DNA of 64,000 nt, from the NCBI RefSeq assembly GCF_000312105.1, contig NZ_HE978637.1, forward strand, positions 826,534-890,533, in the 5' to 3' direction. The translations under genes were made by a program, and so were the position numbers. This document shows, piece by piece, positions 38,704-49,020 of the stretch. Origin of the DNA: Aeromicrobium massiliense JC14 (GTDB taxonomy: Bacteria > Actinomycetota > Actinomycetes > Propionibacteriales > Nocardioidaceae). Positions within the stretch are counted from its first letter, which is position 1, and each line of letters starts with the position of its first letter. The notes beneath the pieces were generated by a model that made no database searches, was not told the DNA's origin, and saw only the letters and a list, made by a program, of their open reading frames with translations.

Positions 38704-39762
38704 CTACTCCTTGCGCTCGCGCGAGGGCTGGACGCGCTTCGGCTCGCCGGGCATCTTCGGGTAGTCCGGGGGATACGGCAGGTCGCCGTGGCCCTCCTCC
38801 TCGTCGCGCGCGTGCCACTCGAGCAACGTCTCGAGCGAGTGCGCGACGTCGTCGATCTCGGCGTGCGCGTCGCCCAGCTCGTCCAGGCGCTGCGGCACGG
38901 TGTGCAGGTTGAGCGTGCGCGGGTCGTCGACGGCGTCCAGCTCGTCCCAGGTCAGCGGCGTCGACACCGGGGCGCCCGGCTTGGCGCGCAGGCTGTAGGC
39001 GCTGGCGATCGTCCGGTCGCGCGCGTTCTGGTTGTAGTCGACGAAGATCGAGCCCTCCGGACGCTCCTCCTTCCACCAGTTCACCGTCACGCCCTCGGTC
39101 CGCCGCCCGAGCTCGCGGCCGAAGGCGATCGCGGCGTGGCGCAGGTCGGTGAACGTCCAGCGCGGCTCGACCCGTACGTAGATGTGCACCCCGCGGTTGC
39201 CGCTCGTCTTGGGGAAGCCCCGGATGCCGATCTCCTCCAGCAGCGCGCGGGCCGTGCGGGCGACCCGGCGGGCGTCGGCGAAGGTGGCGCCGGGCTGCGG
39301 GTCCAGGTCGATGCGCAGCTCGTCGGGGTGCTCGACGTCGGCGCGGCGCACCGGCCACGGGTGGAAGGTCAGCGTGCCCATGTGCGCGGCCCAGGCGACG
39401 ACGGCCACCTCGGTCGGGCAGATCTCGTCGGCGACCCGCCCGGACGGGAACTGGATGCGGGCGGACTCCAGGTACTCGGGAGCGCCCTGCGGGACGCGCT
39501 TCTGGTAGAACGCGTCGCCGTGCCCGTCGGCGCGCGTGGCCATCACCATGTCCTCGCGGAAGCCCTTCGGCCAGCGCTCGAGCGTGGTCGGACGCTCGCG
39601 CAGGGCGCGCATGATGCCGTCCTCGACCGCGACGTAGTACTCGGCCACCATCAGCTTCGTGACCTCGGCCGACCACGGGGTCGCCTCGTAGATCACCCGG
39701 TCGGGGCTGGAGATCCGCACCGTGCGTCCGCCGGCCTCGATCTCGGTCGCGCTGCTCGCCAT
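38704..39762 (-). CDS. LigD-type PrimPol (stand-alone DNA repair polymerase)
   Basis: 352 residues of the archaeo-eukaryotic primase fold found in the polymerase domain of LigD. Motifs: PKGFREDMV and AFYQKRVP near the N-terminus, the metal-binding RIDLDPQPG near residue 150, SGNRGVHIYVRV with the catalytic histidine, and SIFVDYNQNARDRTIASAYSLRA with the third acidic residue. There is no ligase or nuclease domain. It matches mycobacterial PolD1/Prim-PolC, which partners LigC; ligC lies 5 kb away. ATG 39762 has a minus-strand TAGGGT 6 nt upstream. Confidence 0.9.
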   Translation of the reverse strand: MASSATEIEAGGRTVRISSPDRVIYEATPWSAEVTKLMVAEYYVAVEDGIMRALRERPTTLERWPKGFREDMVMATRADGHGDAFYQKRVPQGAPEYLESARIQFPSGRVADEICPTEVAVVAWAAHMGTLTFHPWPVRRADVEHPDELRIDLDPQPGATFADARRVARTARALLEEIGIRGFPKTSGNRGVHIYVRVEPRWTFTDLRHAAIAFGRELGRRTEGVTVNWWKEERPEGSIFVDYNQNARDRTIASAYSLRAKPGAPVSTPLTWDELDAVDDPRTLNLHTVPQRLDELGDAHAEIDDVAHSLETLLEWHARDEEEGHGDLPYPPDYPKMPGEPKRVQPSRERKE

Positions 39763-39768
39763 GGCGTC

Positions 39769-39774
39769 ACCCTA
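39769..39774 (-). promoter_or_regulatory. -10 box of the PrimPol gene (leaderless)
   Basis: Minus-strand TAGGGT, 6 nt before ATG 39762. Confidence 0.5.
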
Positions 39775-39841
39775 GGGGCGCGCGGGGGCCTGCGGCAGGA
39801 CGAGCGAGCCGCGTGACCCAGGCCACTGAGGGTCACCTTCG

Positions 39842-39870
39842 TTGAACGCGGGGAATCATTAACGTCACAC
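39842..39870 (+). promoter_or_regulatory. Promoter of the suf operon
   Basis: TTGAAC (39842-39847), 17 nt, then TCACAC (39865-39870), with GTG 39878 7 nt further. One of the few places with a recognisable -35. Autoregulation by SufR at this site is likely from the family but I cannot define its operator. Confidence 0.5.
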
Positions 39871-39877
39871 TGCTGTT

Positions 39878-40567
39878 GTGAAAAGCATGCGCACTGTCGA
39901 GAAGTCGTCGTCCGACGACGCCCCGACGCGTTCGCGTGTGGCCCAGAGCATCCTCGAGCACGGGCCCTCCACCGCGGTCGCGCTGGCCGAGCGTCTGTCG
40001 TTGACGCCTGCCGCCGTGCGACGCCACCTCGACCAGCTGGTCGCCGAGGGGCACGTCGCGGCGTCCGAGCAGCGTCTCAACGCGCCGCGCGGTCGTGGAC
40101 GTCCGGCCAAGGTGTTCGCCCTGACCGACGCGGGCCGTGACCAGTTCGAGCACGCCTACGACGACCTCGCCGCCGAGGCGCTGCGCTTCCTGCGCCGCAC
40201 CGGGGGAGACGCCGCCGTCGGCGCGTTCGCCCGGCACCGGCTCGCCGAGATCGAGGACGAGCTGCGCGCCGCGGTCGAGGCCGCCAAGCCCGACGAGCGC
40301 GCCCGCGTGCTCGCCGAGGCGCTGACCGGCGACGGCTTCGCGGCGTCGGTCATTTCGACCGACCGCGGCGAGCAGATGTGCCAGCACCACTGCCCGGTCG
40401 CGCACGTCGCGGGGGAGTTCCCCGAGCTGTGCGAGGCCGAGGCCGAGATGTTCTCCCGGGTGCTCGGCACCCACGTCCAGAGGCTGGCGACGATCGCCCA
40501 CGGCGACGGCGTCTGCACCACGTTCCTTCCCCGTACCACCGTCCAGGCAGAGAGGCGCCACGCATGA
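39878..40567 (+). CDS. sufR: SufR, Fe-S responsive repressor of the suf operon
   Basis: 229 residues. An N-terminal winged helix (about 18-85, [22 protein letters not shown], then a basic wing [15 protein letters not shown]) precedes a dimer region and a C-terminal cluster-binding site with Cys168, Cys172 and Cys185 in [14 protein letters not shown] and ELCEAE. SufR senses its own Fe-S cluster and represses suf when clusters are sufficient. GTG 39878 is taken; ATG 39887 is an alternative. Its stop overlaps the sufB start (ATGA). Confidence 0.93.
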   Translation: MKSMRTVEKSSSDDAPTRSRVAQSILEHGPSTAVALAERLSLTPAAVRRHLDQLVAEGHVAASEQRLNAPRGRGRPAKVFALTDAGRDQFEHAYDDLAAEALRFLRRTGGDAAVGAFARHRLAEIEDELRAAVEAAKPDERARVLAEALTGDGFAASVISTDRGEQMCQHHCPVAHVAGEFPELCEAEAEMFSRVLGTHVQRLATIAHGDGVCTTFLPRTTVQAERRHA

Positions 40568-42000
40568 CCATCTCGCAGGAGACCAACACCATCGAGGAGC
40601 TCAACCCCGGGCTCAAGGACGTCGGCCGCTACGAGTTCGGCTGGGCCGACGCCGACGTCGCCGGCGCGAACGTGCAGCGCGGCCTCAACGAGGACGTCGT
40701 GCGCAACATCTCGGGCCTGAAGGACGAGCCGCAGTGGATGCTCGACCTGCGCCTGAAGGGCCTCAAGCTCTTCGGCCGCAAGCCGATGCCCGCGTGGGGC
40801 GCCGACCTGAGCGGCATCGACTTCGACAACATCAAGTACTTCGTGCGGTCCACCGAGAAGCAGGCCGCCACCTGGGACGACCTGCCCGAGGACATCAAGA
40901 ACACGTACGACAAGCTCGGCATCCCGGAGGCGGAGAAGCAGCGCCTCGTCTCGGGCGTCGCGGCCCAGTACGAGTCCGAGGTCGTCTACCACTCCATCCG
41001 CGAGGACCTCGAGGCCCAGGGCGTGCTGTTCCTGGACACCGACACCGCGCTCAAGGAGCACCCGGAGATCTTCCAGGAGTACTTCGGCACGGTCATCCCG
41101 GTCGGCGACAACAAGTTCGCCGCGCTGAACACGGCCGTGTGGTCCGGCGGCTCGTTCATCTACGTGCCCAAGGGCGTCCACGTCGACATCCCGCTGCAGG
41201 CCTACTTCCGCATCAACACCGAGAACATGGGCCAGTTCGAGCGGACGCTGATCATCGCCGACGAGGACTCCTACGTCCACTACGTCGAGGGCTGCACGGC
41301 GCCGATCTACTCCTCGGACTCGCTGCACTCGGCGGTCGTGGAGATCATCGTGAAGAAGGGCGCCCGCGTCCGCTACACGACGATCCAGAACTGGTCGAAC
41401 AACGTGTACAACCTGGTCACCAAGCGCGCCGTCTGCGAGGAGGGCGCGACCATGGAGTGGGTCGACGGCAACATCGGCTCCAAGGTCACCATGAAGTACC
41501 CGGCCGTCTACCTCATGGGCGAGCACGCCAAGGGCGAGACGCTGTCCATCGCCTTCGCCGGCGAGGGCCAGCACCAGGACGCCGGCGCCAAGATGGTGCA
41601 CGCCGCCCCGAACACGTCCAGCTCGATCCTGAGCAAGTCGGTCGCCCGCGGCGGCGGACGCACGTCCTACCGCGGCCTGCTGCAGGTGCTCGAGGGCGCC
41701 GAGGGCTCGGCCAGCACGGTCAAGTGCGACGCGCTCCTGGTCGACCAGATCAGCCGCTCGGACACCTACCCGTACGTCGACGTCCGCGAGGACGACGTGA
41801 CGCTGGGCCACGAGGCCACGGTCTCCAAGGTCAGCGACGACCAGCTCTTCTACTTCATGTCGCGAGGCATGGAGGAGGACGAGGCCATGGCCATGATCGT
41901 GCGCGGCTTCGTCGAGCCGATCGCCCGCGAGCTGCCGATGGAGTACGCCCTCGAGCTCAACCGCCTCATCGAGCTGCAGATGGAGGGCGCGGTCGGCTGA
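40564..42000 (+). CDS. sufB: Fe-S cluster assembly scaffold SufB
   Basis: 478 residues, without the intein that interrupts mycobacterial SufB. With SufC and SufD it forms the SufBC2D scaffold that assembles Fe-S clusters. Conserved stretches include [48 protein letters not shown] and [20 protein letters not shown] (the cluster-site region). AGAGG lies 8 nt before ATG 40564. The next gene, sufD, begins 44 nt after the stop. Confidence 0.96.
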   Translation: MTISQETNTIEELNPGLKDVGRYEFGWADADVAGANVQRGLNEDVVRNISGLKDEPQWMLDLRLKGLKLFGRKPMPAWGADLSGIDFDNIKYFVRSTEKQAATWDDLPEDIKNTYDKLGIPEAEKQRLVSGVAAQYESEVVYHSIREDLEAQGVLFLDTDTALKEHPEIFQEYFGTVIPVGDNKFAALNTAVWSGGSFIYVPKGVHVDIPLQAYFRINTENMGQFERTLIIADEDSYVHYVEGCTAPIYSSDSLHSAVVEIIVKKGARVRYTTIQNWSNNVYNLVTKRAVCEEGATMEWVDGNIGSKVTMKYPAVYLMGEHAKGETLSIAFAGEGQHQDAGAKMVHAAPNTSSSILSKSVARGGGRTSYRGLLQVLEGAEGSASTVKCDALLVDQISRSDTYPYVDVREDDVTLGHEATVSKVSDDQLFYFMSRGMEEDEAMAMIVRGFVEPIARELPMEYALELNRLIELQMEGAVG

Positions 42001-42044
42001 CGCCGGTCCGTCCCCGTCCCGCCCGTTCACACAGGAAGACATCA

Positions 42045-43208
42045 GTGGAGAACCTCAGCAACGTCCTGGAGCTCGAGCCCGTCGAGTCCCACCTGCACCC
42101 CGAGGGGTCGTTCGACCTCGCCGACCACGCGGTCCCCACCGGCCTCGAGGAGATCTGGCGCTTCACGCCGCTCAAGCGGCTGCGTGACGTGCACGGCGAG
42201 GCCCCGCTCGACGCGGGTCACCTCAGCGCGCAGGTCACCGGCCCCGACGCCGTGACGGTCGAGCTCGTCCCGGCCGCGGAGTCGGCGCGCGGCGCGTCGG
42301 GCTACGTCCCGACCGACCGCGTGTCGGCCCGCGCCTGGGCGGCCGCGTCGCAGGTGCGCGAGGTGACGGTGCCCGCCGACACGATCGTCGACGAGCCGGT
42401 CACCATCGCGCTGACCGGCCAGGGCGTCGACGCCGCGGGCGCCGGTCACCTGCTCGTGCGCGCCGGACGCTTCAGCAAGGCCGTCGTCGTCGTGACCTAC
42501 GAGGGCTCGGCCACCTGGACCGAGAACATCGAGGTCGTCCTCGAGGACGGTGCCGACCTGACGTTCGTCACCATCCAGGACTGGGCCGACGACGCGGTCC
42601 ACGTCGCCACGCAGCACGCCCGCGTGGGCCGCGACGCGCACCTCAAGCACGTCGCGGTCTCGCTCGGCGGTGACGTGGTGCGCGCCAGCACCTCGGCCGA
42701 CTACCTGGGCACCGGCGGCAGCGTCGACCTGCTCGGCATCTACTTCGCCGACGCCGGCCAGCACATCGAGCACCGCCTGTTCGCCGACCACACGGCGCCC
42801 AAGACGCGCAGCAACGTCGAGTACAAGGGCGCGCTGCAGGGCGACGGGGCGCACACGGTCTGGATCGGCAACGTGCTGATCCGCAAGGTCGCCGAGGGCA
42901 TCGACACGTTCGAACAGAACGACAACCTGGTGCTCACCGACGGCGCGAAGGCCGACTCGGTGCCGAACCTGGAGATCGAGACCGGCGACATCGCCGGCGC
43001 CGGTCACGCGTCGACGACCGGCCGCTTCGACGACCAGCACCTGTTCTACCTGATGAGCCGCGGCATCCCCGAGGACGACGCCCGTCGCCTCGTCGTGCAC
43101 GGCTTCTTCAACGACGTCATCCGCCGCATCGGCGTGCCGGACCTCGAGCAGCGGCTCGTCGCCGCGGTCGAGCGCGAGCTCGCCGCGTACGTCGGAGGCG
43201 TCGCGTGA
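42045..43208 (+). CDS. sufD: Fe-S cluster assembly protein SufD
   Basis: 387 residues, a paralogue of SufB. The parallel beta-helix core includes FVTIQDWADDAVHVATQHARV, the histidine-bearing HRLFADHTAPKTRSNVEYKG and the C-terminal HASTTGRFDDQHLFYLMSRG, where SufD keeps the histidine that contributes to the SufB-SufD interface cluster site. GTG 42045 follows AGGAAG. The stop overlaps the Rieske gene start (GTGA), so the two are translationally coupled. Confidence 0.95.
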   Translation: MENLSNVLELEPVESHLHPEGSFDLADHAVPTGLEEIWRFTPLKRLRDVHGEAPLDAGHLSAQVTGPDAVTVELVPAAESARGASGYVPTDRVSARAWAAASQVREVTVPADTIVDEPVTIALTGQGVDAAGAGHLLVRAGRFSKAVVVVTYEGSATWTENIEVVLEDGADLTFVTIQDWADDAVHVATQHARVGRDAHLKHVAVSLGGDVVRASTSADYLGTGGSVDLLGIYFADAGQHIEHRLFADHTAPKTRSNVEYKGALQGDGAHTVWIGNVLIRKVAEGIDTFEQNDNLVLTDGAKADSVPNLEIETGDIAGAGHASTTGRFDDQHLFYLMSRGIPEDDARRLVVHGFFNDVIRRIGVPDLEQRLVAAVERELAAYVGGVA

Positions 43209-43525
43209 CCTTCGTCGAGGCGGCGAAGCTCGGCGACGTCGTCAAGGGCAAGGCCCTGGGCCTGGTCATCGACGAGGTCGACGTGGCCCTCGTCCGCGAC
43301 GGCGACAACGTCTACGCGATCTCCGACTGGTGCTCGCACGCGCAGGTGCCGCTGTCCGACGGCGACGTCGAGGGCTGCGAGATCGAGTGCTACCTGCACG
43401 GCTCGCGCTTCGACGTCCGCACCGGCGAGGCGCTGAACCTGCCCGCCACCGAACCCGTACCGACCTACCCCACGAAGATCGAGGGAGACACCGTCTGGGT
43501 GGATCTCTCCGCGAACAGGAGCTGA
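43205..43525 (+). CDS. Rieske [2Fe-2S] protein within the suf operon
   Basis: 106 residues. Cluster ligands follow Cys43-x-His45 and Cys62-x2-His65 (DWCSHAQVPL, ECYLHGSRFD), the spacing of small ferredoxin-like Rieske proteins. It has no membrane anchor, so it is a soluble electron carrier, perhaps supplying electrons for cluster assembly. The same gene sits between sufD and sufC in other actinobacteria. It overlaps sufD by 4 nt and ends 6 nt before sufC. Confidence 0.9.
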   Translation: MTFVEAAKLGDVVKGKALGLVIDEVDVALVRDGDNVYAISDWCSHAQVPLSDGDVEGCEIECYLHGSRFDVRTGEALNLPATEPVPTYPTKIEGDTVWVDLSANRS

Positions 43526-43531
43526 ACGCAC

Positions 43532-44299
43532 ATGGCCACCCTTGAGATCAAGGACCTGCACGTCTCGGTCGAGACCGAGGACGGCGCGAAGGAGATCCTG
43601 CGCGGCGTCGACCTCACCGTCCGCTCGGGCGAGATCCACGCGATCATGGGCCCGAACGGCTCGGGCAAGTCGACCCTGGCGTACACGATCGCCGGTCACC
43701 CGAAGTACACCGTCACCCAGGGCGAGGTCCTGCTCGACGGCGAGAACATCCTGGAGATGAGCGTCGACGAGCGCGCCCGCGCGGGCCTGTTCCTGGCGAT
43801 GCAGTACCCGGTCGAGATCCCGGGCGTCTCCGTGGCGAACTTCCTGCGCACGGCCAAGACGGCCATCGACGGCGAGTCGCCGAAGCTGCGCACCTGGGTC
43901 AAGGACGTCAACGAGGCGCTCGAGCGCATGGACCTGGACGCGTCGTTCTCGCAGCGCAGCGTCAACGAGGGCTTCTCCGGCGGCGAGAAGAAGCGCCACG
44001 AGATGGCCCAGCTCGACCTGCTCGACCCGAAGTTCGCGCTGCTGGACGAGACCGACTCCGGCCTGGACATCGACGCCCTGCGCGTCGTCTCCGACGGCGT
44101 CAACCGCTACCACGGTCGTGGCGACCGCGGCGTCCTGCTGATCACGCACTACACGCGCATCCTGCAGTACATCAAGCCCGACTACGTGCACGTCTTCGTC
44201 GCCGGCAAGGTCGCCGAGAGCGGCGGCCGCGACCTGGCCGACCAGCTCGAGGCCAACGGCTACGACAAGTACGTGAAGGCTGCGGCGGCGACGCGATGA
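43532..44299 (+). CDS. sufC: Fe-S cluster assembly ATPase SufC
   Basis: 255-residue ABC-type ATPase that drives the SufBC2D complex. Walker A is GPNGSGKSTL (residues 38-47), the signature region is EGFSGGEKKRHEMAQL, and Walker B is KFALLDETDSGLDIDAL, with the SufC-type DSGLD. The switch histidine is in LLITHYTRIL. ATG 43532 is preceded by GGAG in the previous gene. The stop overlaps sufS (ATGA). Confidence 0.96.
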   Translation: MATLEIKDLHVSVETEDGAKEILRGVDLTVRSGEIHAIMGPNGSGKSTLAYTIAGHPKYTVTQGEVLLDGENILEMSVDERARAGLFLAMQYPVEIPGVSVANFLRTAKTAIDGESPKLRTWVKDVNEALERMDLDASFSQRSVNEGFSGGEKKRHEMAQLDLLDPKFALLDETDSGLDIDALRVVSDGVNRYHGRGDRGVLLITHYTRILQYIKPDYVHVFVAGKVAESGGRDLADQLEANGYDKYVKAAAATR

Positions 44300-45549
44300 C
44301 GACCGCCGAGGCGACCGGCTACGACGTCGAGCGGGTGCGCCAGGACTTCCCCGTCCTGGCGCGCCGGCTCGCCGGCGACCTGCCGCTGGTCTACCTCGAC
44401 AGCGCGAACACCTCGCAGAAGCCGGCGAGCGTGATCGCCGCGGTCGAGGAGCACTACCGGCTGCACAACGCGAACGTGGCCCGGGCCATGCACCAGATCG
44501 GCGCCGAGGCGACCGAGGCGTTCGAGGGAGCGCGCGACAAGGTCGCCGGCTTCATCGGCGCGCCGAGCCGCGACGAGGTCGTGTTCACCAAGAACGCGTC
44601 CGAGGCGCTCAACCTGGTCGCCCGTGTGCTCGGCGACGCCGGACGCGTGGGGCGGGGCGACGAGATCGTCATCACCCAGCTGGAGCACCACTCCAACATC
44701 GTCCCGTGGCAGCAGGTCTGCCAGCGCACGGGCGCGACGCTCCGCTGGTTCGGGCTGACCCCCGAGGGCCGGCTCGACCTGTCCGACATCGACACGCTCA
44801 TCACCGAGCGCACCAAGGTCGTGTCGGTCGCGTGGGTCTCGAACATGCTCGGCTCGGTCAGCCCGCTGACCACGATCATCGCCAAGGCCCGCTCCGTCGG
44901 TGCCCTCGTGGTGGTCGACGCCTCGCAGGCCGTGCCGCAGCTGCCGGTCGACGTGAGCACGCTGGGCGCCGACTTCGTCGCGTTCACCGGGCACAAGATG
45001 CTCGGCCCGACCGGCATCGGCGTGCTGTGGGGACGCTACGACCTGCTCGCCGAGCTGCCGCCCTTCATGGGTGGCGGCGAGATGATCGAGACGGTCACGA
45101 TGGAGCGCACGACGTACGCCCCGCCGCCGGCCCGGTTCGAGGCCGGCACCCCGCCGATCGCGCAGGCCGTGGGCCTGGGCGCCGCGGTGGACTACCTGAC
45201 CGCGCTCGGCATGGAGAACGTCGCGGCGCACGAGCACGCGATCACGGCCTACGCGCTGGATCGCCTGCAGGAGATCGACGGGCTGCGCATCGTCGGCCCG
45301 ACCGAGGCCGTCGACCGCGGGGGAGCGATCAGCTTCGCGCTCGAGGGCGTCCACCCGCACGACGTGGCCCAGCTGCTCGACAGCCGGGGCATCGCGGTGC
45401 GGGCGGGCAACCACTGCGCCAAGCCGGCGCACGCCTGCTTCGGCGTGCAGTCGACGTCGCGGGCGTCGTTCTACCTGTACACGACCGAGCAGGAGGTCGA
45501 CGCCCTCGTGGACGGCCTGCTGCACACCCAGAAGTACTTCGGAGCGTGA
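44296..45549 (+). CDS. sufS: Cysteine desulfurase SufS
   Basis: 417-residue PLP enzyme of the group II (SufS) type that takes sulfur from cysteine for Fe-S assembly. The Schiff-base lysine is Lys234 in FTGHKMLGPTG and the persulfide cysteine is Cys381 in KPAHACFGVQSTSRASFY. Other PLP contacts include LEHHSNIVPW and AWVSNMLGS. Sulfur is expected to pass to SufU, encoded 2 nt downstream. Start overlaps the sufC stop. Confidence 0.96.
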   Translation: MTTAEATGYDVERVRQDFPVLARRLAGDLPLVYLDSANTSQKPASVIAAVEEHYRLHNANVARAMHQIGAEATEAFEGARDKVAGFIGAPSRDEVVFTKNASEALNLVARVLGDAGRVGRGDEIVITQLEHHSNIVPWQQVCQRTGATLRWFGLTPEGRLDLSDIDTLITERTKVVSVAWVSNMLGSVSPLTTIIAKARSVGALVVVDASQAVPQLPVDVSTLGADFVAFTGHKMLGPTGIGVLWGRYDLLAELPPFMGGGEMIETVTMERTTYAPPPARFEAGTPPIAQAVGLGAAVDYLTALGMENVAAHEHAITAYALDRLQEIDGLRIVGPTEAVDRGGAISFALEGVHPHDVAQLLDSRGIAVRAGNHCAKPAHACFGVQSTSRASFYLYTTEQEVDALVDGLLHTQKYFGA

Positions 45550-45551
45550 CC

Positions 45552-46004
45552 ATGGACGTCGACGCGCTGTACCAGGAGATCATCCTGGACCACTACAAGA
45601 AGCCGCACGGCGCGGGCCTGCGGGAGGACTTCGACACCGAGGTCCACCACGTGAACCCGACCTGCGGCGACGAGATCACCCTGCGGGTCCACCTGGACGG
45701 CGACACCGTCACCGACGTGTCGTACGCCGCCCAGGGCTGCTCGATCAGCCAGGCGTCCGCCTCGGTGCTCAACGACCTGGTCGTCGGGCACAGCGTCGAG
45801 GAGGGCATGGCCGTGCTGGGCTCGTTCGCCGAGCTCATGCAGGGCAAGGGCAAGGTCGAGCCCGACGAGGACGTGCTGGAGGACGGCGTCGCGTTCGCCG
45901 GCGTCGCCCAGTTCCCGGCTCGCGTGAAGTGCGCCCTCCTGGCCTGGATGGCCTGGAAGGACGCCGTCGCGCAGGCCGTCACCGACAAGGAGGACCACCA
46001 GTGA
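45552..46004 (+). CDS. sufU: Zinc-dependent sulfurtransferase SufU
   Basis: 150 residues. SufU accepts persulfide sulfur from SufS using a zinc-bound cysteine. Ligands are Cys38 and Asp40 (NPTCGDEI), Cys63 (QGCSISQASA) and Cys126 (RVKCALLAW). The insertion between the second and third cysteines that separates SufU from IscU is present. It is the fifth suf structural gene and overlaps sufT (GTGA). Confidence 0.94.
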   Translation: MDVDALYQEIILDHYKKPHGAGLREDFDTEVHHVNPTCGDEITLRVHLDGDTVTDVSYAAQGCSISQASASVLNDLVVGHSVEEGMAVLGSFAELMQGKGKVEPDEDVLEDGVAFAGVAQFPARVKCALLAWMAWKDAVAQAVTDKEDHQ

Positions 46005-46369
46005 CCGAGCCCATGACCGACCACACCGACCTGCCGGACGTCGCCACGGCGCCCGCGGGCGCCACGACGTCCGAGGACGTCACCGAGGCGATGAAGGACG
46101 TCGTCGACCCCGAGCTCGGCATCAACGTCGTCGACCTCGGCCTGGTCTACGGCGTCGACGTCGACGAGCACAGCAACGCGGTGCTCTCCATGACGCTGAC
46201 GTCCGCGGCCTGCCCGCTGACCGACGTCATCGAGGACCAGACGCGCTCGGCGCTCGACGGCATCGTCAACGACTTCCGGATCGAGTGGGTCTGGATGCCG
46301 CCGTGGGGCCCGGACAAGATCACCGACGACGGCCGCGAGATGCTGCGCGCCCTCGGCTTCAACGTCTGA
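46001..46369 (+). CDS. sufT: SufT/MIP18-type Fe-S maturation factor
   Basis: 122 residues with a DUF59/MIP18 domain: EAMKDVVDPELGINVVDLGL, then SMTLTSAACPLTDVIEDQ with the conserved Cys, and the actinobacterial end WVWMPPWGPDKITDDGREMLRALGF. SufT helps deliver clusters to target proteins. The first 30 residues are a variable acidic lead. GTG 46001 has AAGGAGG 7 nt upstream; a downstream ATG is possible. A terminator follows at 46385-46417. Confidence 0.93.
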   Translation: MTEPMTDHTDLPDVATAPAGATTSEDVTEAMKDVVDPELGINVVDLGLVYGVDVDEHSNAVLSMTLTSAACPLTDVIEDQTRSALDGIVNDFRIEWVWMPPWGPDKITDDGREMLRALGFNV

Positions 46370-46384
46370 GCCACCGCTCGACCT

Positions 46385-46417
46385 GCGACCTCCTCCGGCC
46401 CCGCCGGGGGAGGTCGC
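46385..46417 (+). terminator. Terminator of the suf operon
   Basis: 15-bp stem GCGACCTCCTCCGGC / GCCGGGGGAGGTCGC with one T-G pair and a 3-nt loop, 15 nt after the sufT stop. Confidence 0.7.
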
Positions 46418-46452
46418 GGCGCGTGAGGTCCGACACCCCGGGTTCCTGGGGC

Positions 46453-46481
46453 TTCGACTCCGCGGCCTCCGCCCCTAGACT
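46453..46481 (+). promoter_or_regulatory. Promoter of the ABC-F transcript
   Basis: TTCGAC (46453-46458), 17 nt, TAGACT (46476-46481). Transcription should begin at or near 46488, the first base of the 7-codon ORF, leaving an 82-nt leader before ATG 46570. Confidence 0.6.
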
Positions 46482-46487
46482 GGTGCG

Positions 46488-46511
46488 GTGGACATCATCC
46501 GGCTGGAGTGA
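46488..46511 (+). CDS. Putative leaderless leader peptide upstream of the ABC-F gene
   Basis: GTG followed by codons for DIIRLE and TGA, seven residues in all. The GTG is 6 nt after TAGACT, the same geometry as the leaderless genes in the window. A GC hairpin with a T-rich tail follows 4 nt after the stop. The arrangement resembles ribosome-dependent attenuators in front of ABC-F resistance genes, but conservation has not been checked and the ORF may be chance. Confidence 0.4.
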   Translation: MDIIRLE

Positions 46512-46514
46512 CGT

Positions 46515-46534
46515 GCGGGCCCCTGCCCGCTCTT
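46515..46534 (+). promoter_or_regulatory. Possible attenuator hairpin in the ABC-F leader
   Basis: GCGGGC, loop CCCT, GCCCGC, then TCTTTCG: a short GC stem followed by a pyrimidine tract, 4 nt after the leader stop codon. The stem is only 6 bp, so termination strength is uncertain. Confidence 0.35.
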
Positions 46535-46569
46535 TCGTCCTCGCCATCCACGCTCACTGAAGGTTCCTC

Positions 46570-48140
<1,571 letters not shown>

Positions 48141-48168
<28 letters not shown>

Positions 48169-48941
48169 CGCTCGTCCGTGCCCGCGGCGGACGCCTCGTC
48201 CGCCCGGGCCGCACGGCGCTGGCGCAGCTCCAGGACCGACTGGCGGCCGAAGTACACGGCGCCGACGAGTCCGAGCACCCCGAAGAACCACCACTGCCAG
48301 GCGTAGAAGAAGTTCTGCGCCGACGACTCCTCGGGCGCCGGCTCGTGGGCGAGCGACTCGGCCGGGGCCGGGTCCTCCTCCTGCAGCTCGACGAAGCCGG
48401 GGTAGAGCGTGTAGCCCGTGTGGTCGGCCAGCACCTCGCTGGAGATCGCCCGGACCTGGTCGTCCTGCACGGCGATCGCGCTGCCGTCGGCGCCGGTGTC
48501 GGGCCGCAGCCAGGCGGTGATCGTCACCTCGCCCGCCGGCGGGTCGGGGATGTCGATGCTCTCGACGTCGTTGTTGGGCACCTGCACCCAGCCGCGGTTC
48601 ACCAGCACGGCGGTGCCGTCGTCGGTGACCAGGGGCGTGACGACGTCGACACCCGGCTGCTTGTCGCGGGTCGTGAAGCGCACGGTGACCTGCTGGGACG
48701 TGTCGTACGTGCCCGAGACGGTGACCGGACGCCACTCCTCGTCCTTCGCGACCGCGTCGCCCGGGCGCACGAGGGAGTCGAGCGGCACGGGCGGCTCGTC
48801 CAGGTAGCGCTGGATGCGGGCGGAGTCGGCGTCGATGCGGTCGTGCTTGTCCCACTGCCACTGGCCCAGGGCCCAGCAGGCCCAGGCCAGGAACGCCACG
48901 ACGACGACCGCGAACGTCCAGCGGAGGAGGGTGCGCACCAC
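48141..48941 (-). CDS. SURF1-family cytochrome oxidase assembly protein
   Basis: 266 residues with the Surf1 layout: an N-terminal transmembrane helix (about 4-24, TLLRWTFAVVVVAFLAWACW), a periplasmic domain, and a second helix (about 215-232, AWQWWFFGVLGLVGAVYFG). The domain has GQWQWDKHDRID at the start and VLVNRGWVQVP near the middle, both family marks. Surf1 helps insert heme A into cytochrome oxidase, so it fits with ctaB and ctaA in this window. GTG 48941 has a minus-strand TATCGT 7 nt upstream. Confidence 0.88.
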
Positions 48942-48948
48942 GTCCTCG

Positions 48949-48954
48949 ACGATA
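48949..48954 (-). promoter_or_regulatory. -10 box of the SURF1 gene (leaderless)
   Basis: Minus-strand TATCGT, 7 nt before GTG 48941. Confidence 0.5.
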
Positions 48955-49008
48955 GGCCGTCGCGGCAAGTCGTCCGCGCGCGGGGCGGTGCTCGTCAGGT
49001 GGGCGACG

Positions 49009-49014
49009 TAGGGT
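49009..49014 (+). promoter_or_regulatory. -10 box of moaA (leaderless)
   Basis: TAGGGT, 6 nt before ATG 49021. Confidence 0.5.
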
Positions 49015-49020
49015 GAGGGC

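Noticed and set aside
40564..42000. Intein in SufB, as in mycobacteria
   Set aside because: The reading frame is continuous at normal length (478 residues) without splicing motifs.
46441..46475. WhiB7 control of the ABC-F gene
   Set aside because: There is no AT-rich tract just upstream of the -35, which WhiB7 promoters require.
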